Of a DNA stretch of 64,000 nt, positions 1 through 10,850 are shown piece by piece (positions within the stretch are counted from its first letter, which is position 1; the number at the start of each line of letters is the position of its first letter). This stretch comes from Cepaea nemoralis. Taxonomy: Eukaryota > Mollusca > Gastropoda > Stylommatophora > Helicidae. The position numbers and the translations under genes were made by a program. Location of the stretch: the NCBI GenBank assembly GCA_014155875.1, contig JACEFZ010013234.1, positions 1 to 64,000 on the forward strand, written 5' to 3'. The notes beneath the pieces were generated by a model, which did no database searches, was not told where the DNA came from, and saw only the letters and a list, made by a program, of their open reading frames with translations.

Positions 1-75
1 ATAGAGATGTATGTTAGGCAGGACAATGAGAAGTGAGATAGTAGTTGTATGTGAGGCAGGACAATGAGAATCTGA
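1..75. repeat. Minisatellite, left remnant (~38 bp unit)
   Basis: Two units of the same tandem repeat that fills 3,651-5,482 (core GTATGTGAGGCAGGACAATG). Its presence on both sides of the LINE at 216-3,640 shows that the LINE sits inside one array. Bases 76-215 match neither the array nor the LINE, and I could not assign them. Confidence 0.7.
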
Positions 76-215
76 AGGGGCTTGTAGACTTATTTAACTA
101 ATCCGAGGTCAAAAGTAGAGTAAAAAGTGTATCTACTTGTCCAACCCCTGGGGTTAGAATACACGGGAGTGCTAGAGACACCTCGGGTGGGGTTAACTCT
201 CAGTACCCGAGGCGA

Positions 216-3200
216 TCTTGTCACATTAAAAAATCCAATGGTACTCTGTTGTACACCTCCTCAATATCAATCGCTGCAGCAAAGGTTTCAATGCCTGAGT
301 GGAAACCTTCATAGACATCATGGGCAAAAACTGATGCATTGATCCAGGTTTCTCTTTTTGGACGGTACCCTCACATGGAAGGTGGGAAAACACCTTGCCT
401 CTCTAGCTAGCTTGATATTTTTCTGGCAATTAACTTCTCCAGCAGCTTGCCTATTGTATTCTGCATGGTTATTACTCGATATCCCTGAATTTTTGTGTGG
501 TCTTTGCCAGGATCGGCAAGGGAATCAGATAGCTGTTTAACCACTCCTTCTTGATGCTAGCACTCCCTATACTGTTGTTGTACATGTCTGCTAGTTCCTC
601 TAGCTCGTTGTCGGTACACCTATTTATGTCATCGTATCTGATGCCATCTGGCCCTGGAGGGCTGTTTTTTTATCGTCGAAGGACAGCCTTGATTTCTTTC
701 ACTGTCACTGTGTCTTCATCCGAAGTGTTCTGGGCCTTGCACCTGCCTAAGGTGACCTCCTTGGCAAAATTTCGGCATCCCATGTCTGTCTGGTTGCTCT
801 GCTCTAGATAGCGTTCAAAGAGGGCTTTGCCCTTGTCCTCGTCAGACCTCTGTCAGATGAGGTCAGCACCTTGGAAGTCAGATATGCTCTTATTCTTGAC
901 TACCCCACTCATGCTTTTATGTAGTCGCCAGAATAATTTCAGTGACTTGTCTGTGCTTACTCTTTGACACACATCTGCCCATTTTTCACTTTTAACCACC
1001 TTGACCAGTTTTTTTTAATAGCTTACTTTTGTGTGCATCTCTCTTTTTAAGTGCATGAAGGGACTAGGATGTCCAGCTCTGTTCTTCTTGGCATTTTGCC
1101 ATCTCCATACAGCACTACGCTTATCCACCCACGCCTTCTCCACCTCAAGATTCCACCACGGTGGCTGCTCCCAGCTTTTTTCCTGCCCTGAAGCTTTCTG
1201 CGCTTGTCATGTCTTATTTTACTCACCACATCTTGCGCTGTACTGTCATACTGGAAAGTCTTGACCTTTAACTTGTGCTGCCTGGATGGAGGATGTATGT
1301 GTGGGTAGTGAGGGTGACTGTAGTTGGGGGATGTGTGGATGGGTAGGAGATGTGTGGATAGATGTGTGTGTGGGTGAGGGATGTGTCTTTGGGATGTGTG
1401 TGGGTGTGGTATTGTGTGGGAGGGGAGCTGGGTGTGGAAAATGATGTTTGTGTGGGTAAGTGAAGGTGTGGTTGGGTTTGTGGGTGGGTGAATGATGTGT
1501 GTGAGGGTGGGGGATGTTTGCTTAGATGGGTGGTTGGGATGTGTGAGTGTGGGTGGGTAGATAGGAGATGTATGTGTTGATGAGTGGGTAAGGGACGTGT
1601 GGGTGTTAGTGGTTGAGGGATAAGTACGTGTGTCTAGGGATGTGTGAGGGGATGAATGTATGGGTTGTGTGTGCGTGGATGGGAGGTGTGTGTTTGTGAA
1701 TGGGGAATGTGTTGGTGGGTGGGGATGTGTGTGAGGGATGTTTGTATGGGTGGGGAGATTGTGCGTGGGTGGGGATGTGTGTGTATATGGGTAAGGGTGT
1801 GTGGTTAAGGGATGTGTGGCTGGGGGAATGGGTGGATGGAGGATGTGTGGTTGGGTGGAGGATGTGTGGTTGGGTAGAGGATGTGTGGGTGGGTGATTGT
1901 ATATGAGTAAGGGTGTGTGGTTAAGGGATGTTTGGTTGGGGGATAGGTGGGTAGAGGATGTGTGGGTGGGTAGAGGATATGTGGGTGGGTGAGTGTGTGC
2001 AGGTTAGGAGATGGTGGGGAATGTTTGTAGGTGTGGGCTCGGGATAAGTGAGTGGGCTGGGGTAGATGGGAGATTATGTGGGTGAGTGCGGAATTTGTGT
2101 GTGGGTAGGTGCGGAATATGTGAGTTGACGGGGAGATGTGTGTGTGGCTGAGGAATGTGTGTTTGGTTGGGTGGTTGGAGGTGTGTGGGTGGAGGAGGAT
2201 ATTGGGTGAGTGATTGTTGGTGGGAAATGGGACGGGTAAAGGATATGTGAGTGGGTGGGGAGATGTGTGTAGGTGGGGGATGTGTGGGTTATTGAATGTA
2301 TGTGTGCTTGGGGTGTGGGTGGATGGGATGTGTGGTGGATGAGAGGTGTGTGTGGGTGGGGAGATGTATAGGGATGTGGTGGATGGGTGGGGGAATGTAT
2401 TGTATGTGTGTGTGGTTGGGTGGGGGAGTTGGAGTGAATGGGGGATGTGTGGGTGGGTGGTGGATGTGTCTTATAACATAGTCATATGCATTGTTTATGT
2501 TTACAATATTCATGTGACAATGTTTTTTTCCTATGCACTGTTCATGAAAGAAAGATGAGTGATTGGAAGGGCCGAATGTAAGACGGGCCTGCGTGCCCAA
2601 TTTATTACCCTTTGAAAATAAAGTCTGTTCTGTTCGTTTCTCCACCAATATGCTGCAAGGGTGGTGGTCACTGCCGTGGTGTCCTAGGACACTCCATCTA
2701 CACACTGTAGTGAGTGAAGGAGAAACCAGCACCAGATCAATAGCACTGTCCTCATCCCCTGGACGGATTGCTGTCCTGGTGACACAGCCGCTGTTGATAC
2801 AAACCATGCCAATGGTTTCAATTGCAGTCTCGAGCTCCTCCCCCTGTGTGTTGGAGGAAATGTTTCCCCATGATCTGCCTTTAGCGTTGAAGTCGCCACA
2901 GAAAATAACATTTGTCTCGTGACCTAATATGTCACTTAAGCACTACCACTTCTGGGAATCCATACTCACGTTGCGGGCATAAACATTAACCAGCATGAAT
3001 GGTAGACTGGATTGAACTCTTACCGCCTGTATTTGTATATCGTCACTGTCCCAACTGGACATGTCTAGCTCTGACGCCACCATGCTGTCGCAAATGAGAA
3101 TCGCCATTCTCAGATTTCGTCTGTTGTAGAAACATTTGAAGCCGGCAATTCGGAGTAGCTGATCACCCAGTCTCGTCTCCTGGAGCGCTACAATGTTGTT

Positions 3201-3640
3201 CCTGTAAACCAGATTTTCTAAAATAGGACCCCGTTGTTTTACGCTGGCGCAGTTCCAATACAGAATACGGATATTCCTGAGGCTCAGACAGTCACACTTG
3301 AGTCTAAAACGCCTTAAACCACCACGCTTACCTTATCGCTTGCAACCTGCCCGGCGCCCATGCCGCCTTGTTAGCTTGACCGCCAACCGCTCGGAGAAAA
3401 CACGTTGTTCCGCCATGTTGAAAACCCCGAAACCACAGAAACCACACACGCTGCGAAAAATTCCCTCAAGGATTGCTTCGCTCGATGCACGAAACTCCGT
3501 ACCATCCGCGCAGATCTTGAGTAGAAACCCCCGGGTTTTACATCCTGGCACACACACTACACACAAATGATGAATAAATCCATCTCCCACGCGAAAAAGT
3601 TAACGATCACAAATACAACATGACCGTCCTTCGCCATCTT
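216..3640 (-). mobile_element. I-type (RNase H clade) LINE, 3'-truncated, broken copy
   Basis: Reads on the - strand from its 5' region (near 3,640) through the endonuclease (about 3,250-2,640) into the reverse transcriptase (1,270-216). The endonuclease part has the ...GDEDSAIDLVLVS and GSDHHPCSILVE segments, matching GDADTAIDLALVS and GSDHMPCSVLIS of the copy at 54,935-55,728. The RT part matches the copy at 44,785-46,906 over PLPKPDK, ITMQNT and the NAAVFAHDVYE region. Frameshifts and stops are frequent and the RNase H end is absent. The element is split at 1,282-2,635 by a GT-rich insertion; KTFQYD downstream and SILVEK upstream rejoin when that is removed. A dead copy. Confidence 0.8.
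1282..2635 (+). mobile_element. CR1/L2-like LINE 3' module with GT-rich body, copy 1
   Basis: About 1.2 kb of nearly C-free GATGTGTGGGTGGG-type degenerate repeat runs into a unique 3' tail (about 2,463-2,635). The tail holds GACGGGCCTGCGTGCCCAAT (GGGC/GCCC hairpin), AATAAA at about 2,617 and a GTTCTGTTCG end. It lies inside the - strand LINE. The start is approximate because host and repeat grade into each other, and no target duplication is visible. The same tail occurs at about 13,880, 17,735 and 60,930. Long open frames within it, such as a Pro/His/Thr-rich one on the - strand, are products of the repeat. Confidence 0.75.
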
Positions 3641-4211
3641 GAAACCTGATGCACAGGTGAGATAGTAGATGTATGTGAGGCAATATATGTATATGATGTA
3701 AGACGATGAAAGATGAGACAATAGATTTATATGGGGCAATGAAAGATGAGACAATATATGTATGTGATGCAAGACAATAAAAGATGAGACAATAGATGTA
3801 TGTGATGCAAGACAATGAAACAGGACACACTAGATGTATGTGGGCAAGACAATGAAAGATGAGACGGTAGATGTATGTGAGGTAACACAATGAAAGATGA
3901 GACAATAAATGTGTGTGAGGCAGGACAATGAGAGGTGAGGCAATAGACGTATGTGAGGCAGGACAATGAGAGGTGAGGCAATAGACGTATGTGAGGCAGG
4001 GCAATGAAAGATAAGACAATAGATGATTGTGAGGTAACACAATGAAAGATGAGACAATAGATGTATGTGAGGTAAACCAATGAAAGATGAGACAATAGAT
4101 TTATGTGAGACAAGACAATGAAAGATGAGACATAGATGTGTGTGAGACAAGACAATGAAAGATGAGACAATAGATGTATGTGAGGTAAACCAATGAAAGA
4201 TGACACAATAG

Positions 4212-4846
4212 AGAAATTACTAAATAACAGCAATGGTACACAACCTGTGGTGCTACTAACAGATGCAAAATCAGTACTCGAGGCGCTCCTCTCTGGGAAA
4301 TTGCCAGTACTAAGGACACTACTTTCTGAACTTAGCAGTCAGCATAAAGTCACCATACAGTGGATACCATCTCACTGTGGAGTACCCGGAAACGACAGAG
4401 CTGATCAATTGGCTAAGGAAGGAGCCAAAGAAGAACAGCCTGATGTGCCCGTTACATACCACCAAAAGAAAAGAATGATCAAATCAGTCAGAAAGCCACC
4501 AAAACCTGCTCAAGATGACTACCACGTTATGGACAGACCAGAACAAGTCATTATTCTGCACCTCAGAACAGGACACAATAGATTACGCAACCACATGTAT
4601 ACAAAATTCAAGATTGGTGAAACAGCCATGTGCACATGTGGATTGGCGTCGCAGACAGCAGAGCACATACTCCAAGACTGCCCAAAATATAACATATCTA
4701 GGCAAACCTTCTGGCATAGAGAGACGACAGTGGAAGATAAACTCTATGGACCACTGTGTGAACTGAAAAAAACAGTTCAATTCATGCAAGAGACGACATT
4801 GCAGATATAGACATATTTCAAGCGAACGAAAGAAGAAGAGGAAGAA
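4212..4846 (+). mobile_element. 5'-truncated RNase H-LINE fragment
   Basis: Encodes the end of the RNase H domain (LLTDAKSVLEAL, then WIPSHCGVPGNDRADQLAKE) and the C-terminal Cys/His segment (MCTCGLASQTAEHILQDCP), ending in a stop at 4,808-4,810. The protein is nearly identical to residues in the full copy at 21,948-26,166, so it is a recent 5'-truncated insertion of that family. It ends in a GAA-rich tail (about 4,830-4,846), as that element does. Inserted in the surrounding minisatellite; the repeated target hides any site duplication. Confidence 0.9.
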
Positions 4847-5197
4847 TAGATTTATGTGAGACAAGACAGTGAAAGATGAGACAATAGACGTATGTGAAAA
4901 AAGACAATGAAAGATTAGACAGTAGATTATGTGAGACGATATATGTAATATAAACAATAATGTATATGGAATGAAAGATGAGACAATAGATTTATGTGAG
5001 ACAAGACAATGAATGATAAGACAATAGATGTATGTGAGGTAAACCAATGAAAGATGAGACAATAGATTTATGTGAGACAAGACAATGGAAGATGAGACAA
5101 TAGACGTATGTGAGAAAAGACAATGAAAGGTTAGACAGTAGATTATGTGAGACTATATATGTAATTCAAACAATAATGTATACGTAATGAAAGATGA

Positions 5198-5448
5198 ATC
5201 GGCTCCCTGGCCGAGGGGTTAGCAGCTTTCTCTGTTAACCCCGAATACTCTCGTGGTTGACGTGAGCGCACGAGAATTAGAAGTGGTTCGAGTCGCGCCA
5301 GTGACCTATGAGAGTATGGAGCCAGTCGCTCAGAAAGTCGTGTCGTGCTGATGAGCGTAATCTAGCCTAGGAATCAACATACAGCTGAAAGATGCTGGTG
5401 TTGACCGCAATATCCTGAAAAAGGATGGAAACGCGGAAAGGAAAAAAA
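5198..5448 (+). mobile_element. tRNA-derived SINE
   Basis: The head has a perfect A box (TGGCCGAGGGG, about 5,208) and B box (GTTCGAGTC, about 5,293). The body shares GCTCAGAAAG and GAGCGTAATCT with the SINEs at 38,181, 30,355 and 61,510. It ends in an A-rich tail at 5,440-5,450. AATGAAAGATGA flanks both sides (5,186-5,197 and 5,449-5,460). That fits a 12 bp target duplication, although the same string is part of the host repeat unit. Confidence 0.8.
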
Positions 5449-5482
5449 AATGAAAGATGAGACAATATATGTATGTGAGACA

Positions 5483-6126
5483 GATTGGCACTCTTCCGAA
5501 TTCCGGTCCCACAGATGTGTGTTAGACAGGAAGGTGAAACCTTGGACTTGCATTGACTTTGTGGTTAAACAAATGTAAAGAGCCCATTTACAAGCCTAAA
5601 AGGCATATGGCTCTAGACTCATATTTTTATAGACAAATTGACTCTCAGGGGTCAATGGGGTCAGTACCACGCCGACGGTCACTTTCTCAAGACATTTCCG
5701 CGTACCCATTTTAGGTTGTATCAACAAATTTAATCATTTCTACCTCGATGGGGATTCAATCCTTGACTTAATTAGATTCATCTTCATTCCATGCTTCACT
5801 GATATCCCATTTTTATCATCATCAAGTGCTTTCTTGGCTGGAGTGAGTGATCATGCTGCTCCACATCTTGCAATCTTTGATGGTATGTATCAGTTCATTG
5901 GTTGACTCCCTTCTGACACAAGACTGTCAAGAATTTTCCTTTCATTGTTGTTCTCTATCTCTCTTTTCACAAATCTTTCCAGTTGTCACAACATGTTCCA
6001 GTTTTTTTCTTCTCATGTCTTATAGCAACAATTAAAGATCATTTTGACAGCACAGGTTTTGCTGCTTTTTAGTACTAGAAATTCAAATTCGAACTTCATT
6101 GCTTCCGTTTTTGACATGTGTTTTAG
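5483..6126. other. No recognised gene; upstream intronic sequence
   Basis: I see no convincing coding segment or repeat here. By position it should be the intron before the first visible vault exon. The 3' end (CATGTGTTTTAG, ending at 6,126) is a good splice acceptor. Confidence 0.5.
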
Positions 6127-6322
6127 AATCACTTTTGGCCCAGAGAAAATGATGGTGGTTCCACCTCAGCACAACTGCATTGTAGAGAACCCGGTCTTGC
6201 GGAGCAGAGACGGGACACCGTTGATTGACAATCTATGCCAGATAAGACTGCAGCATGCTTATTTGGAGATCAGGCTCTCCCAAGACCCGTTTCCACTGTA
6301 TCCTGGTGAAGTTCTGCAAGAG
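6127..6322 (+). CDS. MVP: Major vault protein, N-terminal repeat exon
   Basis: Encodes ITFGPEKMMVVPPQHNC, VENPV, QIRLQHAYLEIRLSQDPF and PLYPGEVLQE. This matches the first vault repeat of major vault protein, where an LFAP..MVTVPPRHYC block and a RLAQDPFPLYPGEVLE block are highly conserved. The family forms the shell of the cytoplasmic vault ribonucleoprotein particle. The exon starts after TTTTAG (phase: one base completes the previous codon) and ends in phase 0 at GAG|GTAACT. There are no stops or frameshifts. The preceding exon with the start codon is not visible. Confidence is high because the next exon continues the protein exactly. Confidence 0.93.
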
Positions 6323-6349
6323 GTAACTGATTTCATATTGTAGAGTTCA

Positions 6350-6585
6350 TGGAATCAAACTTTAGTTATATGCTAATGCACTTAGTTATAAACTGATGCA
6401 CTTAGTTATAAACTGAAATACTTAGTTATAAACCAATGCATTAGTTATAAACTGAATACTTAGTTATAAACTGATGTACTTAGTTTTAAACTGACATACT
6501 TAGCTATGAATTGATACACTTAATTATAATTGATGCATCTAGTTATGCACACTTAATTATAAAGTGACACGCTTAGTTATAGAGA
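6350..6585. repeat. AT-rich minisatellite, ~20 bp unit
   Basis: About eleven degenerate units of CTTAGTTATAAACTGATGCA lie in the short intron between the two vault exons. Confidence 0.85.
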
Positions 6586-6724
6586 TCGAGAAGCTGTTCG
6601 GTGGTTGCCGTGGTGAGTGCAGCGTCCTGCAAATATGGGTGCCACATGATGATGAACATTCTGTTTATTTGAGATCTGTTGAAATGACATCAGTTATTTG
6701 TTTGTTTGCTTGTTTTTATCTCAG

Positions 6725-6844
6725 AGAGTCACTCCCCTGACTGTAGTTAAAGCTAATTCTGCACTGAGAATCTGTGCTGTCCTCGACTTTATTGATGGGG
6801 AGTCAACACGAGTGGCCGGGGATGAGTGGCTGTTTGAAGGACCA
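6725..6844 (+). CDS. MVP: Major vault protein, next exon
   Basis: Begins after TTTTTATCTCAG and reads in phase 0 from the previous exon: [20 protein letters not shown] and [11 protein letters not shown]. The family has ITPLQVV.PNTAL..KALLDF and [12 protein letters not shown] at the same place. The likely donor is GGACCA|GTATTT at 6,845, in phase 0, where the protein would go on to the conserved G-T-Y segment; after it the reading frame runs into unrelated residues and a stop. Forty codons, intact. The remaining exons (most of an ~850-residue protein) were not found to the right, so the next intron is long or the exons lie outside the window. Confidence 0.92.
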
Positions 6845-6892
6845 GTATTTAACTCATCACATACCAGGAAATACAACTGATGTTGACCGGTT

Positions 6893-7458
6893 AATCTGAC
6901 GTGACCAGTTAATTTGACGTGACCAGTTAGTCTTACCAGTGAATCTTACATGACCAGTTAATTTTACATGACCAGTTAGTCTTACATGACCAGTTGGTCT
7001 TACATGACCAGTTAATCTTGCATGACCAGTTAATCATACATGACCAGTTAACCTTATGTGACCAGTTAATCTTACATGACCAGTTAATCTTACATGACCA
7101 GTTAATCTTGCATGACCAGTTAATCATACATGACCGGTTAATCTTATGTGACCAGTTAATCTTACATGACCAGTTAATCATACATGACCAGTTAATCTTA
7201 TGTGACCAGTTAATCTTACATGACCAGTTAATCTTACATGACCAGTTAATCTTATGTGACCAGTTAATCTTGCATGGCCAGTTAATCATACATGACCAGT
7301 TAATCTTATGTGACCAGTTAATCATATGTGAACAGTTAATCTTACATGACCTGTTAATCTTATGTGACCAGTTAATCTTACATGACTGTTAATCTTACAG
7401 ACTAGTTAATCTTACATGACCAGTTGGTCTTACATGACCAGTTAATCTTGCATGACCA
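6893..7458. repeat. Minisatellite, 18 bp unit
   Basis: Roughly 31 units of ATGACCAGTTAATCTTAC. Because 18 is a multiple of three, both strands stay open and give fake 130-residue proteins (repeats of SCKINW or LILHDQ). Lies in the vault-gene intron and abuts the 3' side of the RTE-like LINE at 7,459. Confidence 0.95.
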
Positions 7459-8678
7459 GTCTCCAAGTTCTCCAAGTCATTTCTTTTCATAACATGCCCA
7501 GAAAATTTTGACTGTCTGCGTCTAATGATCCTAATCAGTTTACGATCTTCATTTCTTCTTATTCTTCTTCGTTCATCCGGAGTTTTTTTTCGGACGTGAT
7601 TGCGTTGTGCCTGTTTACAGCAGAGCTGCGTTCTTGCGCCGTTAAGCCGACACATCCGACTTCTGCGGGCATTTGTTGACCGGGTTAACCTTCCCGGGCG
7701 ATCTTCATTTGTTTCTTGAAGGACTTATTCATTCGTTATTCTATCTGTCCATGGTATTCTTTGCATTTTCCTCAGAAACCACATTTCCACAGCCATCAAT
7801 CGGATGTTTTTCAGCTTGACTGCTCATTGTCCACGCTTCACTTCCATACAAATGTACAGGTTCTATGTAGCACTTCAACACTCTTCCTCGTTTCAATTGA
7901 TATCTTTTTATTGGTCAGTATGTTTCTCATCTTGCAAAAGGCTACCTTCGCAATGGCAATTCTTATTCTAATCTCTTCAAGGCATCTCCCATCAGATGTT
8001 ATGACTGTTCCGAGATAACTGTACCGATTAACTTGCTAAAGAATATGCCCATTTACTCATATATCACATTGTGGTATTTCCTTCTTCCCAGTGACGACCA
8101 TAATCTGTGTTTTCTTACTATTCAATTCTAACCCTGATTGTTCACTGTGTGCAACAACCGCATCTACTAAATTTTGCAGCTCCTGTTCATTGTCTGCAAT
8201 CAAGACTGTATCATCTGCATATCTAATGTTATTGATGTATCTTCCCCCAGTGTTGATTCCTTCCATATCTTCAATATTTCTGAAAATATTTCTACTGTAT
8301 CGGGAAAATAGATCTGGAGACATCACACATCCCTGTCTCACACCTCTTTTAATAGGCTGATATTGGACTTACTTCATTATCAATTCTAACAGCAGCTTGT
8401 TGTTTCCAATATATGTTTTTTACAAGTCTAAGGTCTTTTCCATCAATGTGTAGATTTTCAAGCATCCTTATCATGTCGAGATGTCTCACTTTATCGAAAG
8501 CCTTTGTGTAGTCAATAAAGCAAAGATATAGATCTTTGTTTACTTCTATGGAACGTTCAATTACTGTTCTCAGTATATACACAGCATTTACTGTACCATT
8601 GCCTTCTACAACCCCACATTGTTCTTCTCCTATTTCAGGTTGTATTTTCTTTCTAACTCTTTACATGATAATTCTCAG
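7459..8678 (-). mobile_element. RTE-like LINE, 3' half of a 5'-inverted insertion
   Basis: Minus-strand reverse transcriptase of the same family as 16,568-20,248. It carries LCFIDYTKAFDKVRH (RT motif A), the GCVMSPDLFS block, YADDTVLIAD (catalytic YADD) and the C-terminal RRRQSKFSGHVMKRN segment. Several frameshifts split it into short open frames, and the last ~180 bp of the element are missing. The 5' part of the same copy follows in opposite orientation at 8,700-9,330. Confidence 0.85.
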
Positions 8679-8699
8679 ACAGAAAAATATTCTTGATGT

Positions 8700-9330
8700 A
8701 GTTCATTATCAGTTGTGCAGCAGAAAAAACTATTCAAAAAGTAAAGAAAGTGGACCGTAAGACATGGATGACTGAAGAAATATTGCAACTAATGGAAACA
8801 AGAAAACAGAACAAACAAATCCTGCCAAATATGAAGAAATTCACAGAAAAGTCAGAACCTTATGATAGGAGGCAAAAGAAACATGGCTTGAGAAAAATTG
8901 CAGAGAAATTGAAAAACAACACAACAGTAAAAATACGAAACTAATGTACAAAAGAATTCAGGAGCTTACTAATCAAAGAACACGTACATCAGCAGGCTGC
9001 CTAAAGACAAGAGATGGAAGAGTCATAATAGAAAAAGATCAGATCTTACATGTTTGGTCAGATTACGTGAAAAACCTTTAAGACGATAACGGAGACGAAC
9101 AGTATGATGTTCAAAATAATAATGAAGGACCAGCAATTTTGAAGATGGAGGTTCAGAATGCTCTTAACCATATGAAATCTGGCAAGACCCCCGGTTCAGA
9201 CAGCGTCACAACAGAAATGATTAATGCTTTAGAAGAATATGGAATGGACGAAGTTACCAGTCTGCTTAATACAATATATGATACTGGAAATATACCTCAG
9301 GAGTTATGTAATTCTGTATTTATTGCACAT
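8700..9330 (+). mobile_element. RTE-like LINE, inverted 5' part of the same copy
   Basis: Plus-strand segment encoding the region between endonuclease and RT: RKTWMTEEILQLMETRKQN, KRIQELTNQRT, then ALNHMKSGKTPGSDSVTTEM and DTGNIPQELCNSVFIA. These are the residues directly upstream of the ones at 8,678 on the other strand. Together the two parts form a head-to-head 5' inversion. Frameshifts and stops are present. Confidence 0.85.
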
Positions 9331-9780
9331 AGTCTCAGTCATAGTACAAGGGAAAGAATACAGGGAAAGGAACATCTAACCAAGAAGGGAGATAAGAAAG
9401 ACCAGAACATATAGATATTGGTTTATAGTGTGTGTGTGTGTTTGTTTTTTTTGCCTCAATATAAAATTGAATATCTCAGTAACCAACTGATGGAAAATAA
9501 TTTTATTTAGTATATAACCTTATCATTATGTCCACCCAACAAAATACTTTTTGTTTTGGAGATTTTACAGCAGATTTCAAAGTTAGTTTATATGCGGTAT
9601 ATTAATTATGACTTAGAGATTACGTCCATGATTTTAACAGTATTACAGCTTCACCAAGACACGTAACCGCATTTTTTAAAATTTTCACGTGATTTCCGTT
9701 TTGAAACAAAGAGCGCGAAGATTCAGAGGTGTCTCCAAATGGGGGTTCTTTCATGAAACGTGATTATATAAATAAACAAG
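9331..9780. other. No recognised feature
   Basis: AT-rich sequence after the inverted LINE part. I see no gene, conserved motif or repeat apart from a short GT run near 9,430. Confidence 0.4.
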
Positions 9781-9798
9781 GCCCGGCTTCTGGCTGGG

Positions 9799-9880
<82 letters not shown>

Positions 9881-9905
9881 CTATCTGTTTATTTATCTAT
9901 CTATC

Positions 9906-9936
<31 letters not shown>

Positions 9937-10170
9937 CTATCTAGCAATCTATCTATCTATCTATCTAATCTATCTGTCTGTCTGTCTGTCTGCCTGCCTG
10001 CAGGACCACCCACCCACCGACCGACCGACCGACCCACTCACCCACCCAGTCAGCCAGCCAGCCAGCCAGCCATCCACCCACCCACCCACCCTTCTACCTT
10101 TCTGCCTACCTACCTACCTACCTACCTTTCTGTCTGTCTGTCTGTCTTGTCTGTCTGTTTGTCTGTCTGT
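9781..10170 (+). repeat. Repeat head plus tetranucleotide microsatellite mosaic
   Basis: AAGGCCCGGCTTCTGGCTGG is a degenerate form of the GACCCGGCCCGGCTTCGCCC head seen at 48,955 and (reversed) at 39,717-39,755. It is followed directly by (ATCT)n, then (GTCT)n, (GACC)n, (CAGC)n, (CACC)n, (TACC)n and (GTCT)n. In all three places the head lies beside a tetranucleotide run. Confidence 0.7.
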
Positions 10171-10540
10171 CCGCGCTATTAAATATTAATAAAAGTTACT
10201 GGAAAAAACGTCAGGACCATGTGTTGAAAGAGGAAGAGGACTATTGGAGAAAGGATGGATTGAATTTTATGCAACCGAGAGCAATCATCAACCTACTGGA
10301 ATCGTCCGACACAGATCAGATCGCAGACCTTAATCTACGTACACACTTACTGGGATATTTTGCTCCAACTATTCAGACGAATTGCAGGCCCTAAACATTA
10401 CAGCATCAGCATCAGCTGAAGAAACAAGAAGGAAATGAAAAATAAGGTAAGAAATATATTCCTTCTACTTTCCTGTTAATTTACAAATTATTTACCCCGT
10501 GCCTCTAAATTCTCTGTCTTTACTAATATTACACATTGCA
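10171..10540. other. No recognised feature
   Basis: Unique-looking sequence between the microsatellite and a SINE. No coding or repeat signal recognised. Confidence 0.35.
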
Positions 10541-10544
10541 CCCC

Positions 10545-10850
10545 TCTCGGGAATCTCCGTGGTGAAGTCGTCAAGCCGTCTGACTCGGGCTCCGAAGGTT
10601 GTATGTTCGATTCCGGGCCGCGTCCTTCATTTCACGAGTGCATTTTTTCGGAGACTGCCGAGGGTCGTCGCTGGAACTACGGAGTTCGTGCTTTGTGCGA
10701 CGCTTTCCGCGCTGCGGAAAGAAACTGAGCCATATGTGATAAAAACCCGGTGCAATGCAGCCGACCCTGTCGATTTTAAGCTAGTTCTTTCATTGCACCC
10801 ACTCCCATACGAATCCGGATACGCCTTTGTGTGTCAACAGAATTGACATG
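10545..10850 (+). mobile_element. tRNA-derived SINE, second family
   Basis: A perfect A box (TGGTGAAGTCG, 10,560-10,570) and a perfect B box (GTTCGATTC, 10,605-10,613), spaced as in a tRNA. The body (GAGACTGCCGAGGGTCGTCG, then AAACCCGGTGCAATGCAG) differs from the other SINEs here. No acceptor stem forms, so it is not a tRNA gene. The 3' end is not clear. Confidence 0.65.

Larger units (their letters stand above)
3651..5482. repeat. Minisatellite array, ~38 bp unit
   Basis: Tandem units built on AATGAAAGATGAGACAATAG followed by ATGTATGTGAGGCAAGAC, about 36-40 bp with many substitutions. The array is interrupted by an RNase H-LINE fragment (4,212-4,846) and a SINE (5,198-5,448). Unit length drifts, so open frames appear on the - strand; they are repeat artefacts. 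Confidence 0.9.

Noticed and set aside
3651..5482. Possible CRISPR-like array of regularly spaced repeats
   Set aside because: Units are directly tandem and diverged with no unique spacers, in a eukaryotic context with no cas genes.
6933..7392. 130-residue frames with a six-residue repeat on both strands
   Set aside because: An 18 bp tandem unit keeps all frames periodic; not protein-coding.
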